Source of the DNA: Streptomyces sp. ISL-12
GTDB taxonomy: Bacteria; Actinomycetota; Actinomycetes; Streptomycetales; Streptomycetaceae
Direction: 5' to 3'
Length of the DNA: 59,935 nt
Assembly (NCBI RefSeq): GCF_018614415.1
Contig: NZ_JAGGOO010000124.1
Span: 1 to 59,935 of the forward strand
A model generated the notes under the pieces. That model saw nothing but the letters and a program-made list of their open reading frames with translations, was not told the DNA's origin and ran no database searches. The position numbers were made by a program, and so were the translations under genes. Shown piece by piece: positions 1-8,832 of this stretch; the first letter of the stretch is position 1; each line of letters opens with the position of its first letter.

Positions 1-258
1 GCCGCGGAACATGGCGTCCCGCAGGCCGAAGACACCGGTGGCGCCGGCCAGTTCCCGCAGCAGGGCGAGGGTCTCGTCGGTGATCAGGTGCTTGGAGTAG
101 TCGATGCGCAGGTCACCCACGCGTACGACGTACCGCTCGGCGCGCGAGGGGTCGGCGGCGAACAGCTCACGCAGGTCCGGACGGAGCAGCGCCTCGGCGC
201 GGTGGTCCTCCAGGGCCGTCCACTCGGGACGGCGGGTGAGCTCGGGGGAGTCAGACAT
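1..258 (-). CDS. pgi: Glucose-6-phosphate isomerase, N-terminal part (cut by window edge)
   Basis: The 86 visible codons match the N-terminus of a bacterial phosphoglucose isomerase: after a WTALEDH segment comes LRELFAADPSRAERY and then DLRIDYSKHLITDETL, typical of the first helices and strand of the family. The enzyme interconverts glucose-6-phosphate and fructose-6-phosphate in the cytoplasm. The ATG at 258 overlaps the opcA stop by 8 nt, so it is the last visible gene of the tkt-tal-zwf-opcA-pgi operon. Catalytic residues lie outside the window. Family assignment is firm from the motif order; whether the rest of the gene is intact cannot be judged. Confidence 0.9.
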   Translation of the reverse strand, partial: MSDSPELTRRPEWTALEDHRAEALLRPDLRELFAADPSRAERYVVRVGDLRIDYSKHLITDETLALLRELAGATGVFGLRDAMFRG

Positions 259-1186
259 GGACAGGGGTCTCCTCGGTGCCCTCGCCGCGCAGGGCGATGG
301 CGTACATCTCGTCCGCGTCGAGGCGCCTGAGCTCCTCGGCGATCAGTTCGGCGGTGGAGCGGACCTTCAGCGCCAGCGTGCGCGGCGGCTGGTCGGGCAG
401 GGTCAGCGTGGCGACGGGGCCCTCGGGCCGGTCGATGACGATCTCGCCGGCCGCGGTGCCCAGGCGGACGGTCGTGACGGCCGGGCCGTCGCTGACCACC
501 CGGTCGGCCGTGACGCCGAGGCGGGCCTCCAGCCAGCGGGCCAGCAGTTCGGCGGCCGGGTTGTCCGCCTCGGCCTCCACGACCGCGGAGGTGACCTTCA
601 TCCGCGCCTGGTCCAGGGCGGCGGCCAGCATGGAGCGCCACAGCGTCAGCCGGGTCCAGGCGAGGTCGGTGTCGCCGGGGGCGTAGGTGCGCACCCGCTT
701 GTTCAGGGTCTCCATCGGGTTCTCGACCGCGTACAGGTCGGTGATCCGGCGCTGGGCGAGCGCGCCCAGCGGGTCCTTGGCGGGGTTGTCCGGGGCGTCC
801 ACCGGCCACCACACGACCACCGGGGCGTCCGGCAGCAGCAGCGGCAGGACGACGGAGTCGGCGTGCTGCGACACCTCGCCGTACATGCGCAGCACGACGG
901 TCTCGCCGGTGCCCGCCTCGGAGCCGACCCGCACCTCGGCGTCGAGGTGGGACTTGGTGCGCTCGCGCGGGTTGCGGGTGTGCCGCTTGATGACGACCAG
1001 GGTGCGCGAGGGGTGCTCGTGCGAGGCCTCCTCGGCCGCCTTGATCGAGTCGTAGGCGTTCTCCTCGTCCGTGACGATGACCATCGTCAGGACCATGCCC
1101 ACGGCCGGGGTGCCGATGGCCCGGCGGCCCTGGACCAGCGCCTTGTTGACCTTGCTTGCCGTGGTGTCGGTCAGGTCGATCCTCAT
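251..1186 (-). CDS. opcA: Glucose-6-phosphate dehydrogenase assembly protein OpcA
   Basis: The 311-aa product has the OpcA hallmarks: an N-terminal MRIDLTDTTASKVNKAL segment, a central VVVWWPVDAPDNPAKDPLG motif and a C-terminal alpha/beta region ending in MYAIALRGEGTEETPV. In cyanobacteria and actinobacteria OpcA is needed for assembly or redox activation of the zwf product; it has no known catalytic activity. The ATG at 1186 overlaps the zwf stop by 4 nt (ATGA) and the stop overlaps the pgi start by 8 nt, so all three are translationally coupled. The length is normal for the family. Confidence 0.93.
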   Translation of the reverse strand: MRIDLTDTTASKVNKALVQGRRAIGTPAVGMVLTMVIVTDEENAYDSIKAAEEASHEHPSRTLVVIKRHTRNPRERTKSHLDAEVRVGSEAGTGETVVLRMYGEVSQHADSVVLPLLLPDAPVVVWWPVDAPDNPAKDPLGALAQRRITDLYAVENPMETLNKRVRTYAPGDTDLAWTRLTLWRSMLAAALDQARMKVTSAVVEAEADNPAAELLARWLEARLGVTADRVVSDGPAVTTVRLGTAAGEIVIDRPEGPVATLTLPDQPPRTLALKVRSTAELIAEELRRLDADEMYAIALRGEGTEETPVHV

Positions 1187-2934
1187 GGCCTGCGCCAGCT
1201 CCGTCCGTCTCGTGCGAGCATCTCGTCGGCTTCCTCGGGGCCCCAGCTGCCCGAGGCGTACTGGGCGGGCTTGCCGTGGGTGGCCCAGTACTCCTCGACC
1301 GGGTCGAGGATCCGCCAGGACTCTTCCACCTCCTGGTGACGCGGGAACAGGTTGGCGTCACCCAGGAGGACGTCCAGGATCAGGCGTTCGTACGCCTCGG
1401 GGCTGGACTCGGTGAAGGACTCGCCGTAGGCGAAGTCCATGGACACGTCCCGGATCTCCATCGACGTGCCGGGCACCTTGGAGCCGAAGCGGACCGTCAT
1501 GCCCTCGTCCGGCTGGACGCGGATGACGATCGCGTTGGCGCCGAGTTCCTCGGTGGCCGTCTGGTCGAAGGGGGAGTGCGGGGCGCGCTGGAAGACGACC
1601 GCGATCTCCGTGACCCGGCGGCCGAGACGCTTGCCGGTGCGCAGGTAGAAGGGGACGCCCGCCCAGCGGCGGTTGTCGATCGCCAGCTTCATCGCGGCGT
1701 AGGTGTCGGTGGTGGAGGCCGGGTCGATGCCGTCCTCCTCCAGGTAGCCGCGCACCTGCTCGCCGCCCTGCCAGCCGCCCGCGTACTGGCCGCGCACGGT
1801 GTGCTCGCCCAGGTCGTCCGGGAGCCGCACGGCCCGGAACACCTTCAGCTTCTCGGTGAGCAGCGACGCCGCGTCGAAGGAGGCGGGCTCCTCCATCGCG
1901 GTGAGCGCCATCAGCTGGAGCAGGTGGTTCTGGATGACGTCGCGGGCGGCGCCGATGCCGTCGTAGTACCCGGCACGCCCGCCGATGCCGATGTCCTCGG
2001 CCATGGTGATCTGGACGTGGTCGACGTAGGACCGGTTCCAGATCGGCTCGTACATCTGGTTGGCGAAGCGCAGCGCCAGGATGTTCTGGACCGTCTCCTT
2101 GCCCAGGTAGTGGTCGATGCGGAAGACCTGGTCCGGCTCGAACACGTCGTGCACGAGGGCGTTCAGCTCCTGCGCGCTCCGCAGGTCGTGCCCGAACGGT
2201 TTCTCGATGACGGCGCGGCGCCAGGAGCCCTCCGGGGCGTCCGCCAGGCCGTGCTTCTTCAGCTGCTGGACGACCTTGGGGAAGAACTTCGGCGGCACCG
2301 AGAGGTAGAAGGCGTAGTTGCCGCTGGTGCCGCGCGAGGCGTCCAGCTCGTCGACGGCCCTGCGCAGCTCCTCGAAGGCGTTGTCGTCGTCGAAGTCGCC
2401 GGGGATGAACCGCATGCCCTCGGAGAGCTGCTGCCAGACCTCCTCGCGGAACTCGGTCCGGGCGTGCTCCTTGACGGCCTGGTGCACGACCTCGGCGAAG
2501 TCCTGGTCCTCCCAGTCCCGGCGGGCGAAGCCCACCAGGGAGAAGCCCGGCGGCAGCAGGCCGCGGTTGGCCAGGTCGTAGACGGCCGGCATCAGCTTCT
2601 TGCGGGACAGGTCGCCGGTGACACCGAAGATGACCAGACCGGACGGGCCCGCGATACGGGGCAGCCGGCGGTCCTGCGGGTCACGCAGGGGGTTGCTCCA
2701 GTCGTGGACCGGGATCTGCGCCGAAGCCTTCCCTGCACGGGCCTGCTCCGGGCCCTGGTCCGGGTTCTGCTGCTCCCGGATCTGCTTCAGGGTCCGCTCC
2801 CGCTGCTGCGCCGGGGTCTCGGCGGGGGATTCGGCGTCCGCGACGCCCGCCGCCTCCTGGGCGTCCCGGACCTCCTTGGCCTCCTTCGTCGCCTTGGTCT
2901 CGCCCGCGTCCGGGTCGGGAAGCTTCTTGCTCAT
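1183..2934 (-). CDS. zwf: Glucose-6-phosphate 1-dehydrogenase with charged N-terminal extension
   Basis: The first and rate-setting enzyme of the oxidative pentose phosphate pathway (glucose-6-phosphate to 6-phosphogluconolactone, producing NADPH). Seen: the Rossmann motif GVTGDLSRKKL near residue 105, the substrate-binding and catalytic segment FRIDHYLGKETVQN, and the C-terminal FAYGESFTESSPEAYERLILD block. At 583 aa it is about 75 residues longer than the usual ~507-aa enzyme. The extra N-terminal part is Lys/Glu/Asp/Gln-rich (MSKKLPDPDAGE, then ETPAQQRERTLKQIREQQ), looks low-complexity and helical, and has no known domain. The ATG at 2934 overlaps the tal stop by 4 nt, which supports this long start. 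The extension is an inference to test, not a proven part of the mature protein. Confidence 0.93.
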   Translation of the reverse strand: MSKKLPDPDAGETKATKEAKEVRDAQEAAGVADAESPAETPAQQRERTLKQIREQQNPDQGPEQARAGKASAQIPVHDWSNPLRDPQDRRLPRIAGPSGLVIFGVTGDLSRKKLMPAVYDLANRGLLPPGFSLVGFARRDWEDQDFAEVVHQAVKEHARTEFREEVWQQLSEGMRFIPGDFDDDNAFEELRRAVDELDASRGTSGNYAFYLSVPPKFFPKVVQQLKKHGLADAPEGSWRRAVIEKPFGHDLRSAQELNALVHDVFEPDQVFRIDHYLGKETVQNILALRFANQMYEPIWNRSYVDHVQITMAEDIGIGGRAGYYDGIGAARDVIQNHLLQLMALTAMEEPASFDAASLLTEKLKVFRAVRLPDDLGEHTVRGQYAGGWQGGEQVRGYLEEDGIDPASTTDTYAAMKLAIDNRRWAGVPFYLRTGKRLGRRVTEIAVVFQRAPHSPFDQTATEELGANAIVIRVQPDEGMTVRFGSKVPGTSMEIRDVSMDFAYGESFTESSPEAYERLILDVLLGDANLFPRHQEVEESWRILDPVEEYWATHGKPAQYASGSWGPEEADEMLARDGRSWRRP

Positions 2935-4088
2935 TCCCCGTCAACTCCCTTGTCGTCGACCTTGCTGTCGAGGGACTTCGTCACGGCGTCGAGCAGGTCC
3001 TGCCAGGCCGCCTCGAACTTGGTCACGCCCTCGCGCTCCAGCTGCTCCACCACCTCGTCGTACGAGATGCCGAGCCGCTCCACGGCGGCGAGGTCGGCCC
3101 TCGCCTGGGCGTAGCCGCCGGTGACCGTGTCGCCCTGGACGTCACCGTGGTCGGCGGTGGCCTCCAGAGTGGCCTCCGGCATGGTGTTCACGGTGCCGGG
3201 AGCGACCAGCTCCTCCACGTACAGGGTGTCCCGGTATGCCGGATCCTTCACCCCGGTGGACGCCCACAGGGGGCGCTGCCGGTGGGCGCCGGTCCCCGCC
3301 AGGGCGGTGAAGCGGTCGCCCGCGAAGACCTCCTCGTACGCCGCGTAGGCCAGCCGCGCGTTGGCCAGGGCCGCCTTCCCCTTCAGGGCGAGGGCCTCGT
3401 CCGTGCCGAGCACGGTCAGCCGCTTGTCGATCTCGCTGTCGACGCGGGAGACGAAGAAGGAGGCGACGGAGTGGACCGTGGCCAGGTCGTGCCCGGCGGC
3501 CCGCGCCCGCTCCAGGCCGGCGAGGTAGGCGTCCATGACCTCGCGGTAGCGCTCCAGGGAGAAGATCAGCGTGACGTTGACGCTGATGCCGGCGCCGATG
3601 ACCTCGGTGATCGCCGGGAGACCGGCCTTGGTCGCCGGAATCTTGATCATGACGTTGGGGCGGTCCACCAGCCAGAACAGCTGCCGGGCCTCGGCGATCG
3701 TGGCCGCCGTGTCGTGGGCGAGGCGCGGGTCGACCTCGATGGAGACCCGGCCGTCCCGGCCGCCGCTCGCCTCGTACACCGGGCGCAGCACGTCGGCGGC
3801 GGCGCGGACGTCGGCGGTGGTCATCATCCGCACCGCCTCGTCCACGGTCACGCCGCGCACCGCGAGGTCGGCGAGCTGCTCCTCGTAGCCGGCGCCGGAG
3901 CCGATGGCCGCCTGGAAGATGGACGGGTTGGTGGTGACGCCGACGACCCCGCCGGTGGCGACCAGCCGGGCCAGGTCCCCCGACTCGATCCGGGTGCGGG
4001 ACAGGTCGTCCAGCCAGACGGAGACACCCTCGTCGGCCAGGCGCCTCAGCGCCTTCGGGGTCCCGGTTGCTTCGGTCACAGTGATCAT
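2931..4088 (-). CDS. tal: Transaldolase
   Basis: 385 aa. Transaldolase moves a dihydroxyacetone unit from sedoheptulose-7-phosphate to glyceraldehyde-3-phosphate in the non-oxidative pentose phosphate pathway. Visible: VWLDDLSRTRI, the phosphate-binding TTNPSIFQAAI, and the Schiff-base lysine in VMIKIPATKAGLPAI, followed by VNVTLIFSLERY. The length suits the actinobacterial long form (~370-380 aa). Two ATG codons are adjacent (4091 and 4088); 4088 is chosen because the purine-rich AGAAAGAAG lies at better spacing and the protein then begins MITVTEA. The stop overlaps the zwf start (ATGA). A 41-nt gap separates it from tkt, so it is the second gene of the operon. Confidence 0.94.
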   Translation of the reverse strand: MITVTEATGTPKALRRLADEGVSVWLDDLSRTRIESGDLARLVATGGVVGVTTNPSIFQAAIGSGAGYEEQLADLAVRGVTVDEAVRMMTTADVRAAADVLRPVYEASGGRDGRVSIEVDPRLAHDTAATIAEARQLFWLVDRPNVMIKIPATKAGLPAITEVIGAGISVNVTLIFSLERYREVMDAYLAGLERARAAGHDLATVHSVASFFVSRVDSEIDKRLTVLGTDEALALKGKAALANARLAYAAYEEVFAGDRFTALAGTGAHRQRPLWASTGVKDPAYRDTLYVEELVAPGTVNTMPEATLEATADHGDVQGDTVTGGYAQARADLAAVERLGISYDEVVEQLEREGVTKFEAAWQDLLDAVTKSLDSKVDDKGVDGE

Positions 4089-4129
4089 CATCTTCTTTCT
4101 GGCGTTGCGATCAAGCAGGAACGTCGCGG

Positions 4130-6205
4130 TCAGGCGCGGGCGGCGGCGAGGGACTCCCGGGCCGCGGCGGCGACGTTCTCGGCGGTGAAGCCGTACTCGG
4201 TGAACAGGGTCTTGGCGTCGGCGGAGGCGCCGTAGTGCTCCAGCGAGACGATGCGTCCCGCGTCGCCGACGAAGCGGTACCAGGTCAGGGCGATCCCGGC
4301 CTCCACGGCCACCCGGGCCTTCACGGCCGGCGGCAGCACGCTCTCGCGGTACGCCCGCGGCTGCTCGTCGAACCACTCCACGGACGGCATCGACACCACC
4401 CGGGTGGGGGTCCCCCCGGCCTCCAGCAGCTCCCGTGCCGCGACGGCGACCTGGACCTCGGAGCCGGTGGCGATCAGGATCACCTCCGGGGTCCCGGTGG
4501 AGGCGTCCCGCAGGACGTAGCCGCCCTTGGCCGCGTCCGGGTCCGCCTCGTAGGTCGGCAGGCCCTGGCGGCTGAGGGCGAGGCCGTGCGGGGCGGGGGC
4601 GGTGGAGTGGCGGCGCAGGATCTCCGCCCAGGCGGTGGCCGTCTCGTTGGCGTCGGCCGGGCGGACGACGTTCAGGCCGGGGATGGCGCGCAGCGAGGCG
4701 AGGTGCTCGACCGGCTGGTGGGTCGGGCCGTCCTCCCCGAGGCCGACGGAGTCGTGCGTCCACACGTACGTCACCGGCAGCTGCATCAGCGCCGACATGC
4801 GCACGGCGTTGCGCATGTAGTCGGAGAAGGTCAGGAAGGTGCCGCCGTAGATCCGGGTGTTGCCGTGCAGCGCGATGCCGTTCATCTCGGCCGCCATCGA
4901 GAACTCGCGGATGCCGAAGTGGACGGTACGGCCGTACGGGTCGGCCTCGGGCAGCGGGTTGCCCTCGGGGAGGAAGGAGGAGGTCTTGTCGATGGTGGTG
5001 TTGTTGGAGCCGGCGAGGTCGGCGGAGCCGCCCCACAGTTCCGGCAGCACCGGGCCGAGTGCCTGGAGCACCTTGCCGGACGCGGCCCGGGTGGCGACCG
5101 CCTGGCCCGGCTCGAACACCGGCAGCGCGTCCTCCCAGCCCTCGGGGAGCCGGCCGGCCACCACGCGGTCGAAGAGCGCCGCGCGTTCCGGCTGGGCGCC
5201 GCGCCACTTGTCGATCCGCTTGTCCCAGGCGGCGTGCGCCTCGGCGCCCCGGTCCAGCGCCTTCCGGGTGTGGGCGAGGACCTCGTCCGCGACCTCGAAG
5301 GACCGCTCCGGGTCGAAGCCGAGGACGCGCTTGGTGGCGGCGACCTCGTCCGCGCCGAGGGCGGAGCCGTGCGAGGCCTCGGTGTTCTGGGCGTTCGGCG
5401 CCGGCCAGGCGATGATCGTGCGCATGGCGATGATGGAGGGGCGGCCGGTCTCCGCCTTGGCGGCGGTGAGGGCCGCGTACAGGGCGTGCACGTCGACGTC
5501 GCCGTTCTCGGCGGGCTCGATGCGCTGGGTGTGCCAGCCGTACGCCTCGTACCGCTTCAGCACGTCCTCGGAGAAGGCGGTCGCGGTGTCGCCCTCGATG
5601 GAGATGTGGTTGTCGTCGTAGAGGAAGACCAGGTTGCCGAGCTTCTGGTGACCGGCGAGGGACGACGCCTCGGCGGAGACGCCCTCCTGGAGGTCGCCGT
5701 CGGAGACGATCGCCCAGATCGTGTGGTCGAAGGGGGACTCGCCGGCCGGGGCCCCGGGGTCGAACAGGCCGCGCTCGTAGCGGGCGGCCATCGCCATGCC
5801 CACCGCGTTGGCCACGCCCTGGCCCAGCGGGCCGGTGGTGGTCTCGACGCCGGCGGTGTGCCCGTACTCGGGGTGACCGGGCGTCTTCGACCCCTGCGTC
5901 CGGAACGCCTTCAGGTCGTCCAGCTCCAGCTCGTACCCGGCGAGGTAGAGCTGCGTGTAGAGGGTCAGCGAGGTGTGTCCGGGGGAGAGGACGAAGCGGT
6001 CACGGCCGGTCCACTCGGGATCGGCGGGGTCGTGACGCATCACCTTCTGAAAGATCGTGTAGGCGGCCGGGGCGAGGGCCATCGCCGTCCCCGGGTGCCC
6101 GTTCCCGACCTTCTGCACGGCATCGGCCGCGAGAACGCGGGCGGTGTCGACGGCACGCCGGTCGAGTTCGGTCCATTCGAAGCGGTCCGCTGTGTGCGTG
6201 CTCAT
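4130..6205 (-). CDS. tkt: Transketolase
   Basis: 691 aa, a normal full-length thiamine-diphosphate transketolase catalysing two-carbon ketol transfers. Visible: VGNGHPGTAM near residues 33-42, the ThDP/Mg motif SDGDLQEGVSAEA, the WTHDSVGLGEDGPTHQPVEHL block of the central Pyr domain, and a C-terminal domain with LIATGSEVQVAV. The chosen ATG at 6205 gives MSTHTADRF; a TTG at 6211 is a possible alternative since the GAGGA ribosome site lies about 5 nt before TTG and about 11 nt before ATG. It is the first gene of the pentose-phosphate operon, so the divergent intergenic region upstream probably holds its promoter. Confidence 0.95.
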   Translation of the reverse strand: MSTHTADRFEWTELDRRAVDTARVLAADAVQKVGNGHPGTAMALAPAAYTIFQKVMRHDPADPEWTGRDRFVLSPGHTSLTLYTQLYLAGYELELDDLKAFRTQGSKTPGHPEYGHTAGVETTTGPLGQGVANAVGMAMAARYERGLFDPGAPAGESPFDHTIWAIVSDGDLQEGVSAEASSLAGHQKLGNLVFLYDDNHISIEGDTATAFSEDVLKRYEAYGWHTQRIEPAENGDVDVHALYAALTAAKAETGRPSIIAMRTIIAWPAPNAQNTEASHGSALGADEVAATKRVLGFDPERSFEVADEVLAHTRKALDRGAEAHAAWDKRIDKWRGAQPERAALFDRVVAGRLPEGWEDALPVFEPGQAVATRAASGKVLQALGPVLPELWGGSADLAGSNNTTIDKTSSFLPEGNPLPEADPYGRTVHFGIREFSMAAEMNGIALHGNTRIYGGTFLTFSDYMRNAVRMSALMQLPVTYVWTHDSVGLGEDGPTHQPVEHLASLRAIPGLNVVRPADANETATAWAEILRRHSTAPAPHGLALSRQGLPTYEADPDAAKGGYVLRDASTGTPEVILIATGSEVQVAVAARELLEAGGTPTRVVSMPSVEWFDEQPRAYRESVLPPAVKARVAVEAGIALTWYRFVGDAGRIVSLEHYGASADAKTLFTEYGFTAENVAAAARESLAAARA

Positions 6206-6239
6206 CTTCAAGAAATCCTCGATTGGAGCGGAGTGACTG

Positions 6240-6273
6240 GTCTGACGTGTTCAAACTTAAAAGTCTGACTTTT
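6240..6273. promoter_or_regulatory. Direct repeat GTCTGAC (23-bp period) and a 15-bp palindrome between tkt and araC
   Basis: GTCTGAC occurs at 6240-6246 and again at 6263-6269. The second copy is the core of a perfect palindrome, AAAAGTC-t-GACTTTT (6259-6273). The region is the only AT-rich patch between the divergent tkt operon and the araC gene. Two same-face direct repeats about two helical turns apart are the usual site architecture for AraC-family proteins, so binding by the adjacent regulator is inferred, not shown. Confidence 0.45.
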
Positions 6274-6362
6274 TGGAGTGAAGGTCATCGTGTGCCAGCC
6301 TGTGGTGAAACTGGGACACGCCTCGGGCGCTCGCGCGCGCGAGGGGACGGTACGAGAAGGAC

Positions 6363-7310
6363 ATGGCGGACGAACAGAACAAAGACGCCGGTGGCGACGG
6401 GGGCGGAGGCGCTGTCGGCGGCAGGGACGGGGGCAGCCACGGCGGCGACGGGATCAAGACGTTCCCCTTCCCGGTCGATCTCAGCCTCCTCGGCGTCGGC
6501 ATGCAGGTCGGCCCGATGGGCACCGGCCGTGCCTGGCACGCGCAGGCCCCGTTGCACCGCGTGCACCGCATCGACTTCCACGTCGTCATGCTCTTCACCG
6601 GCGGCCCGGTCCGCCACATGATCGACTTCACCGAGTACGAGGCGACCGCCGGCGACCTGCTGTGGATCCGCCCCGGACAGGTCCACCGCTTCTCGCAGAC
6701 CAGCGAGTACCGCGGAACCGCGCTGACCATGCAGCCCGGCTTCCTGCCCCGCGCCACCGTCGAGGCCACCGGCCTCTACCGCTACGACCTGCCGCCCCTG
6801 CTGCACCCCGACCCGGCCCGGTACGACGCCCTGACGGCCTCCCTGGAACAGCTGCGGCGCGAGTACGAGGACGCCACCACCCTGCCGCTGAGCCTGCACA
6901 CGGCGGTGCTGCGGCACACGCTCACCGCCTTCCTGCTGCGCCTCGCGCACCTCGCGGCCAGCTCGGCCGAGGCGGCGCGCACCCAGCAGGCCGACACCAC
7001 GTTCACCCTGTTCCGGGACGCGGTGGAGCGCGGCTTCGCCACCAACCACAGCGTCAGCGCCTACGCCGACGCGCTCGGCTACTCCCGCCGCACCCTGGTC
7101 CGCGCGGTGCGCGCCGCGACCGGCGAGACGCCCAAGGCGTTCATCGACAAGCGCGTCGTCCTGGAGGCCAAACGGCTCCTCGCCCACACCGACATGCCGA
7201 TCGGCCGCGTCGGCGCGGCGGTCGGCTTCCCCGACGCCGCGAACTTCTCCAAGTTCTTCCACCAGCACACGGAGCTGACGCCGGCGGCGTTCCGGGCGGA
7301 GCTGAGCTGA
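6363..7310 (+). CDS. AraC-family transcriptional regulator with cupin sensor domain
   Basis: 315 aa. After a glycine-rich disordered N-terminus (~30 residues) there is a cupin-like AraC ligand domain (HRVHRIDFHVVMLFTGG, then GDLLWIRPGQVHRF) at about residues 55-150. A two-HTH AraC domain follows at about 215-310 (SVSAYADALGYSRRTLVRAV; then IGRVGAAVGFPDAANFSKFF). AGAAGGAC sits just before the ATG. It is divergent from the tkt operon with 150 bp between them, so control of either unit is plausible. The ligand is unknown; a sugar or aromatic compound is typical for the cupin type, but that is inference. Confidence 0.88.
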   Translation: MADEQNKDAGGDGGGGAVGGRDGGSHGGDGIKTFPFPVDLSLLGVGMQVGPMGTGRAWHAQAPLHRVHRIDFHVVMLFTGGPVRHMIDFTEYEATAGDLLWIRPGQVHRFSQTSEYRGTALTMQPGFLPRATVEATGLYRYDLPPLLHPDPARYDALTASLEQLRREYEDATTLPLSLHTAVLRHTLTAFLLRLAHLAASSAEAARTQQADTTFTLFRDAVERGFATNHSVSAYADALGYSRRTLVRAVRAATGETPKAFIDKRVVLEAKRLLAHTDMPIGRVGAAVGFPDAANFSKFFHQHTELTPAAFRAELS

Positions 7311-7317
7311 GCACGGC

Positions 7318-7351
7318 GAAGGGGGCCGCGCGGTGCCGCGCGGCCCCCTTC
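7318..7351. terminator. Bidirectional terminator hairpin
   Basis: A perfect 16-bp stem, GAAGGGGGCCGCGCGG (7318-7333), pairs with 7336-7351 around a tiny loop. It lies between the convergent araC stop (7310) and the GH16 stop (7364), and the AA/TT at the stem base gives a short U tract in both directions. Confidence 0.85.
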
Positions 7352-7363
7352 TCGCGTGGGTGC

Positions 7364-8755
7364 TCAGTGCCCGAAGCTGAACCAGTTCACGTTGACGAAG
7401 TCGGCCGGCTGGCCGCTGGTGAACGTCAGGTACACGTCGTGGGTGCCGGTCACCGACGAGATGTTCGCCGGGATCGTCCGCCACGACTGCCAGCCGCCCG
7501 TGCTGCCCACCGCGAAGCTGCCGACGGGCGTGGCGGTACGGCTGTCCAGACGGACCTCCACCAGCCCGCTGACGCCGCTCGCCGCCCCGCTCGCCACCCG
7601 GGCGTTGAACTGGGTGGCGGCGCTGGAGCCGAAGTTCACGCCCTTGTACTGGACCCAGTCGCCGTTGGCGAGCGAGCCGAGGTTCTGCCCGCCGCCCGAG
7701 TCGGTGGTGGTCTCGCTGATGCTGCCGGACTGGGCGTCGTAGGACTCGGCCTGGATGGCGGTGTAGGCGTCCCGGTTCGTGGGCGGCGTGGTGGAGCCCC
7801 CGCCGGACGACAGCACCTGGACGTAGTCGACCAGCATCGGGTGGCCGGGGACGGTGCCGCTGTCCGGGCCGCCGCCGAAGGCGCCCGGGAAGCCGCCGCC
7901 CATCGCCACGTTGAGGATGACGAAGAAGCCGTGGTTCGTGGCGTTGGACCAGGTGGTGGCGTCCATCTGGTCGGCGCGCACGGTGTGGTAGTTGACGCCG
8001 TCGACGTAGAAGCGGATCTGCTCGACGCTGGTCGAGCGGTCCCACTCCATGCGGTAGGTGTGGAACCCGGACTGGCAGGTGGAGCCGGGACAGGCGGTCG
8101 AACCGCCGATGCCGGTGGTCTCGTTGCAGGGGCCGCCCGGATTGGTCCCGCAGTGCATGGTCGACCAGACGGTGTTGAGACCCTGGACGTTCTCCATGAT
8201 GTCCAGCTCGCCCACGCTCGGCCAGTTCCAGTAGTTGCCCCGGAACGGCGCCCCCAGCATCCAGAAGGCGGGCCAGTAGCCCTTGGCCGCGGCGCCGGTG
8301 ACGTTCGGCATCTGGATGCGCGACTCGACGCTCAGCTTGCCGCCGGCCGGGGGCTGGAAGTCGGTGCGGTTGGTCTCGATGCGGCCCGAGGTCCAGTTGC
8401 CGTTCGCGTCCCGCAGCGGCGTGATGCGCAGGTTGCCGCTGCCGTCGAGGGAGACGTTGTTCGTGCTGGACGTCATCGTCTCGACCTCGCCGGTGCCCCA
8501 GTTGGCGGCGCCGCCGGGGTACGAAGTACCGGTCGCGTACTGCCAGTTGGACGTGTTCACGCCGGAGCCGGCCGCGCCGTCGAAGTCGTCCAGGAAGACC
8601 TGCGTCCAGCCGGACGGGGGCGTGGGCGCGGAGGCGTCCGCGGGCGGGGCGGCGAGGGTGGCGCCGGCCACGGCCAGCCCGAGCGCCCCCAGGGCGGCGA
8701 CGAGCGCGCGCCGCAGGGGACGACGTCTGTGCGGGGTGCCGGAGGTTTCGCGCAT
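7364..8755 (-). CDS. Secreted GH16 beta-1,3-glucanase (laminarinase-type) with C-terminal CBM6
   Basis: 463 aa. Residues 1-42 form a Sec or Tat-like signal peptide (RRRPLRRAL, a hydrophobic core, then an Ala-rich cleavage region near PADASA). The GH16 domain at about 50-310 carries the catalytic signature GELDIMEN (182-189), giving E183 as nucleophile and E188 as acid/base. A Gly/Ser/Thr/Pro linker leads to a carbohydrate-binding module resembling CBM6 (about 325-463; IQAESYDAQSG at the start, DVYLTFTSGQPADFVNVNWF at the end). The likely role is extracellular hydrolysis of fungal or plant beta-1,3 (or mixed) glucans. It is monocistronic between two hairpins, with a LacI-type palindrome 60 nt upstream suggesting sugar-dependent repression. 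Exact linkage specificity is not decidable by eye. Confidence 0.92.
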   Translation of the reverse strand: MRETSGTPHRRRPLRRALVAALGALGLAVAGATLAAPPADASAPTPPSGWTQVFLDDFDGAAGSGVNTSNWQYATGTSYPGGAANWGTGEVETMTSSTNNVSLDGSGNLRITPLRDANGNWTSGRIETNRTDFQPPAGGKLSVESRIQMPNVTGAAAKGYWPAFWMLGAPFRGNYWNWPSVGELDIMENVQGLNTVWSTMHCGTNPGGPCNETTGIGGSTACPGSTCQSGFHTYRMEWDRSTSVEQIRFYVDGVNYHTVRADQMDATTWSNATNHGFFVILNVAMGGGFPGAFGGGPDSGTVPGHPMLVDYVQVLSSGGGSTTPPTNRDAYTAIQAESYDAQSGSISETTTDSGGGQNLGSLANGDWVQYKGVNFGSSAATQFNARVASGAASGVSGLVEVRLDSRTATPVGSFAVGSTGGWQSWRTIPANISSVTGTHDVYLTFTSGQPADFVNVNWFSFGH

Positions 8756-8814
8756 GGGGGTGCCTCTCGGTACGGGGTGGGAGGATGCCGGGCAGTGCGA
8801 CTCCGCAAGCGCGT

Positions 8815-8832
8815 TCTGAGAGCGCTCTCAGA
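8815..8832. promoter_or_regulatory. 18-bp perfect palindrome, LacI/CebR-type operator
   Basis: TCTGAGAGCGCTCTCAGA is a perfect inverted repeat 60 nt upstream of the GH16 start. Its core TGAGAGCGCTCTCA closely resembles the 14-bp CebR operator of Streptomyces (TGGGAGCGCTCCCA), which controls cellulose and cello-oligosaccharide genes. The inferred function is repression of the glucanase by a LacI-family protein and release by an oligosaccharide. Confidence 0.75.
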
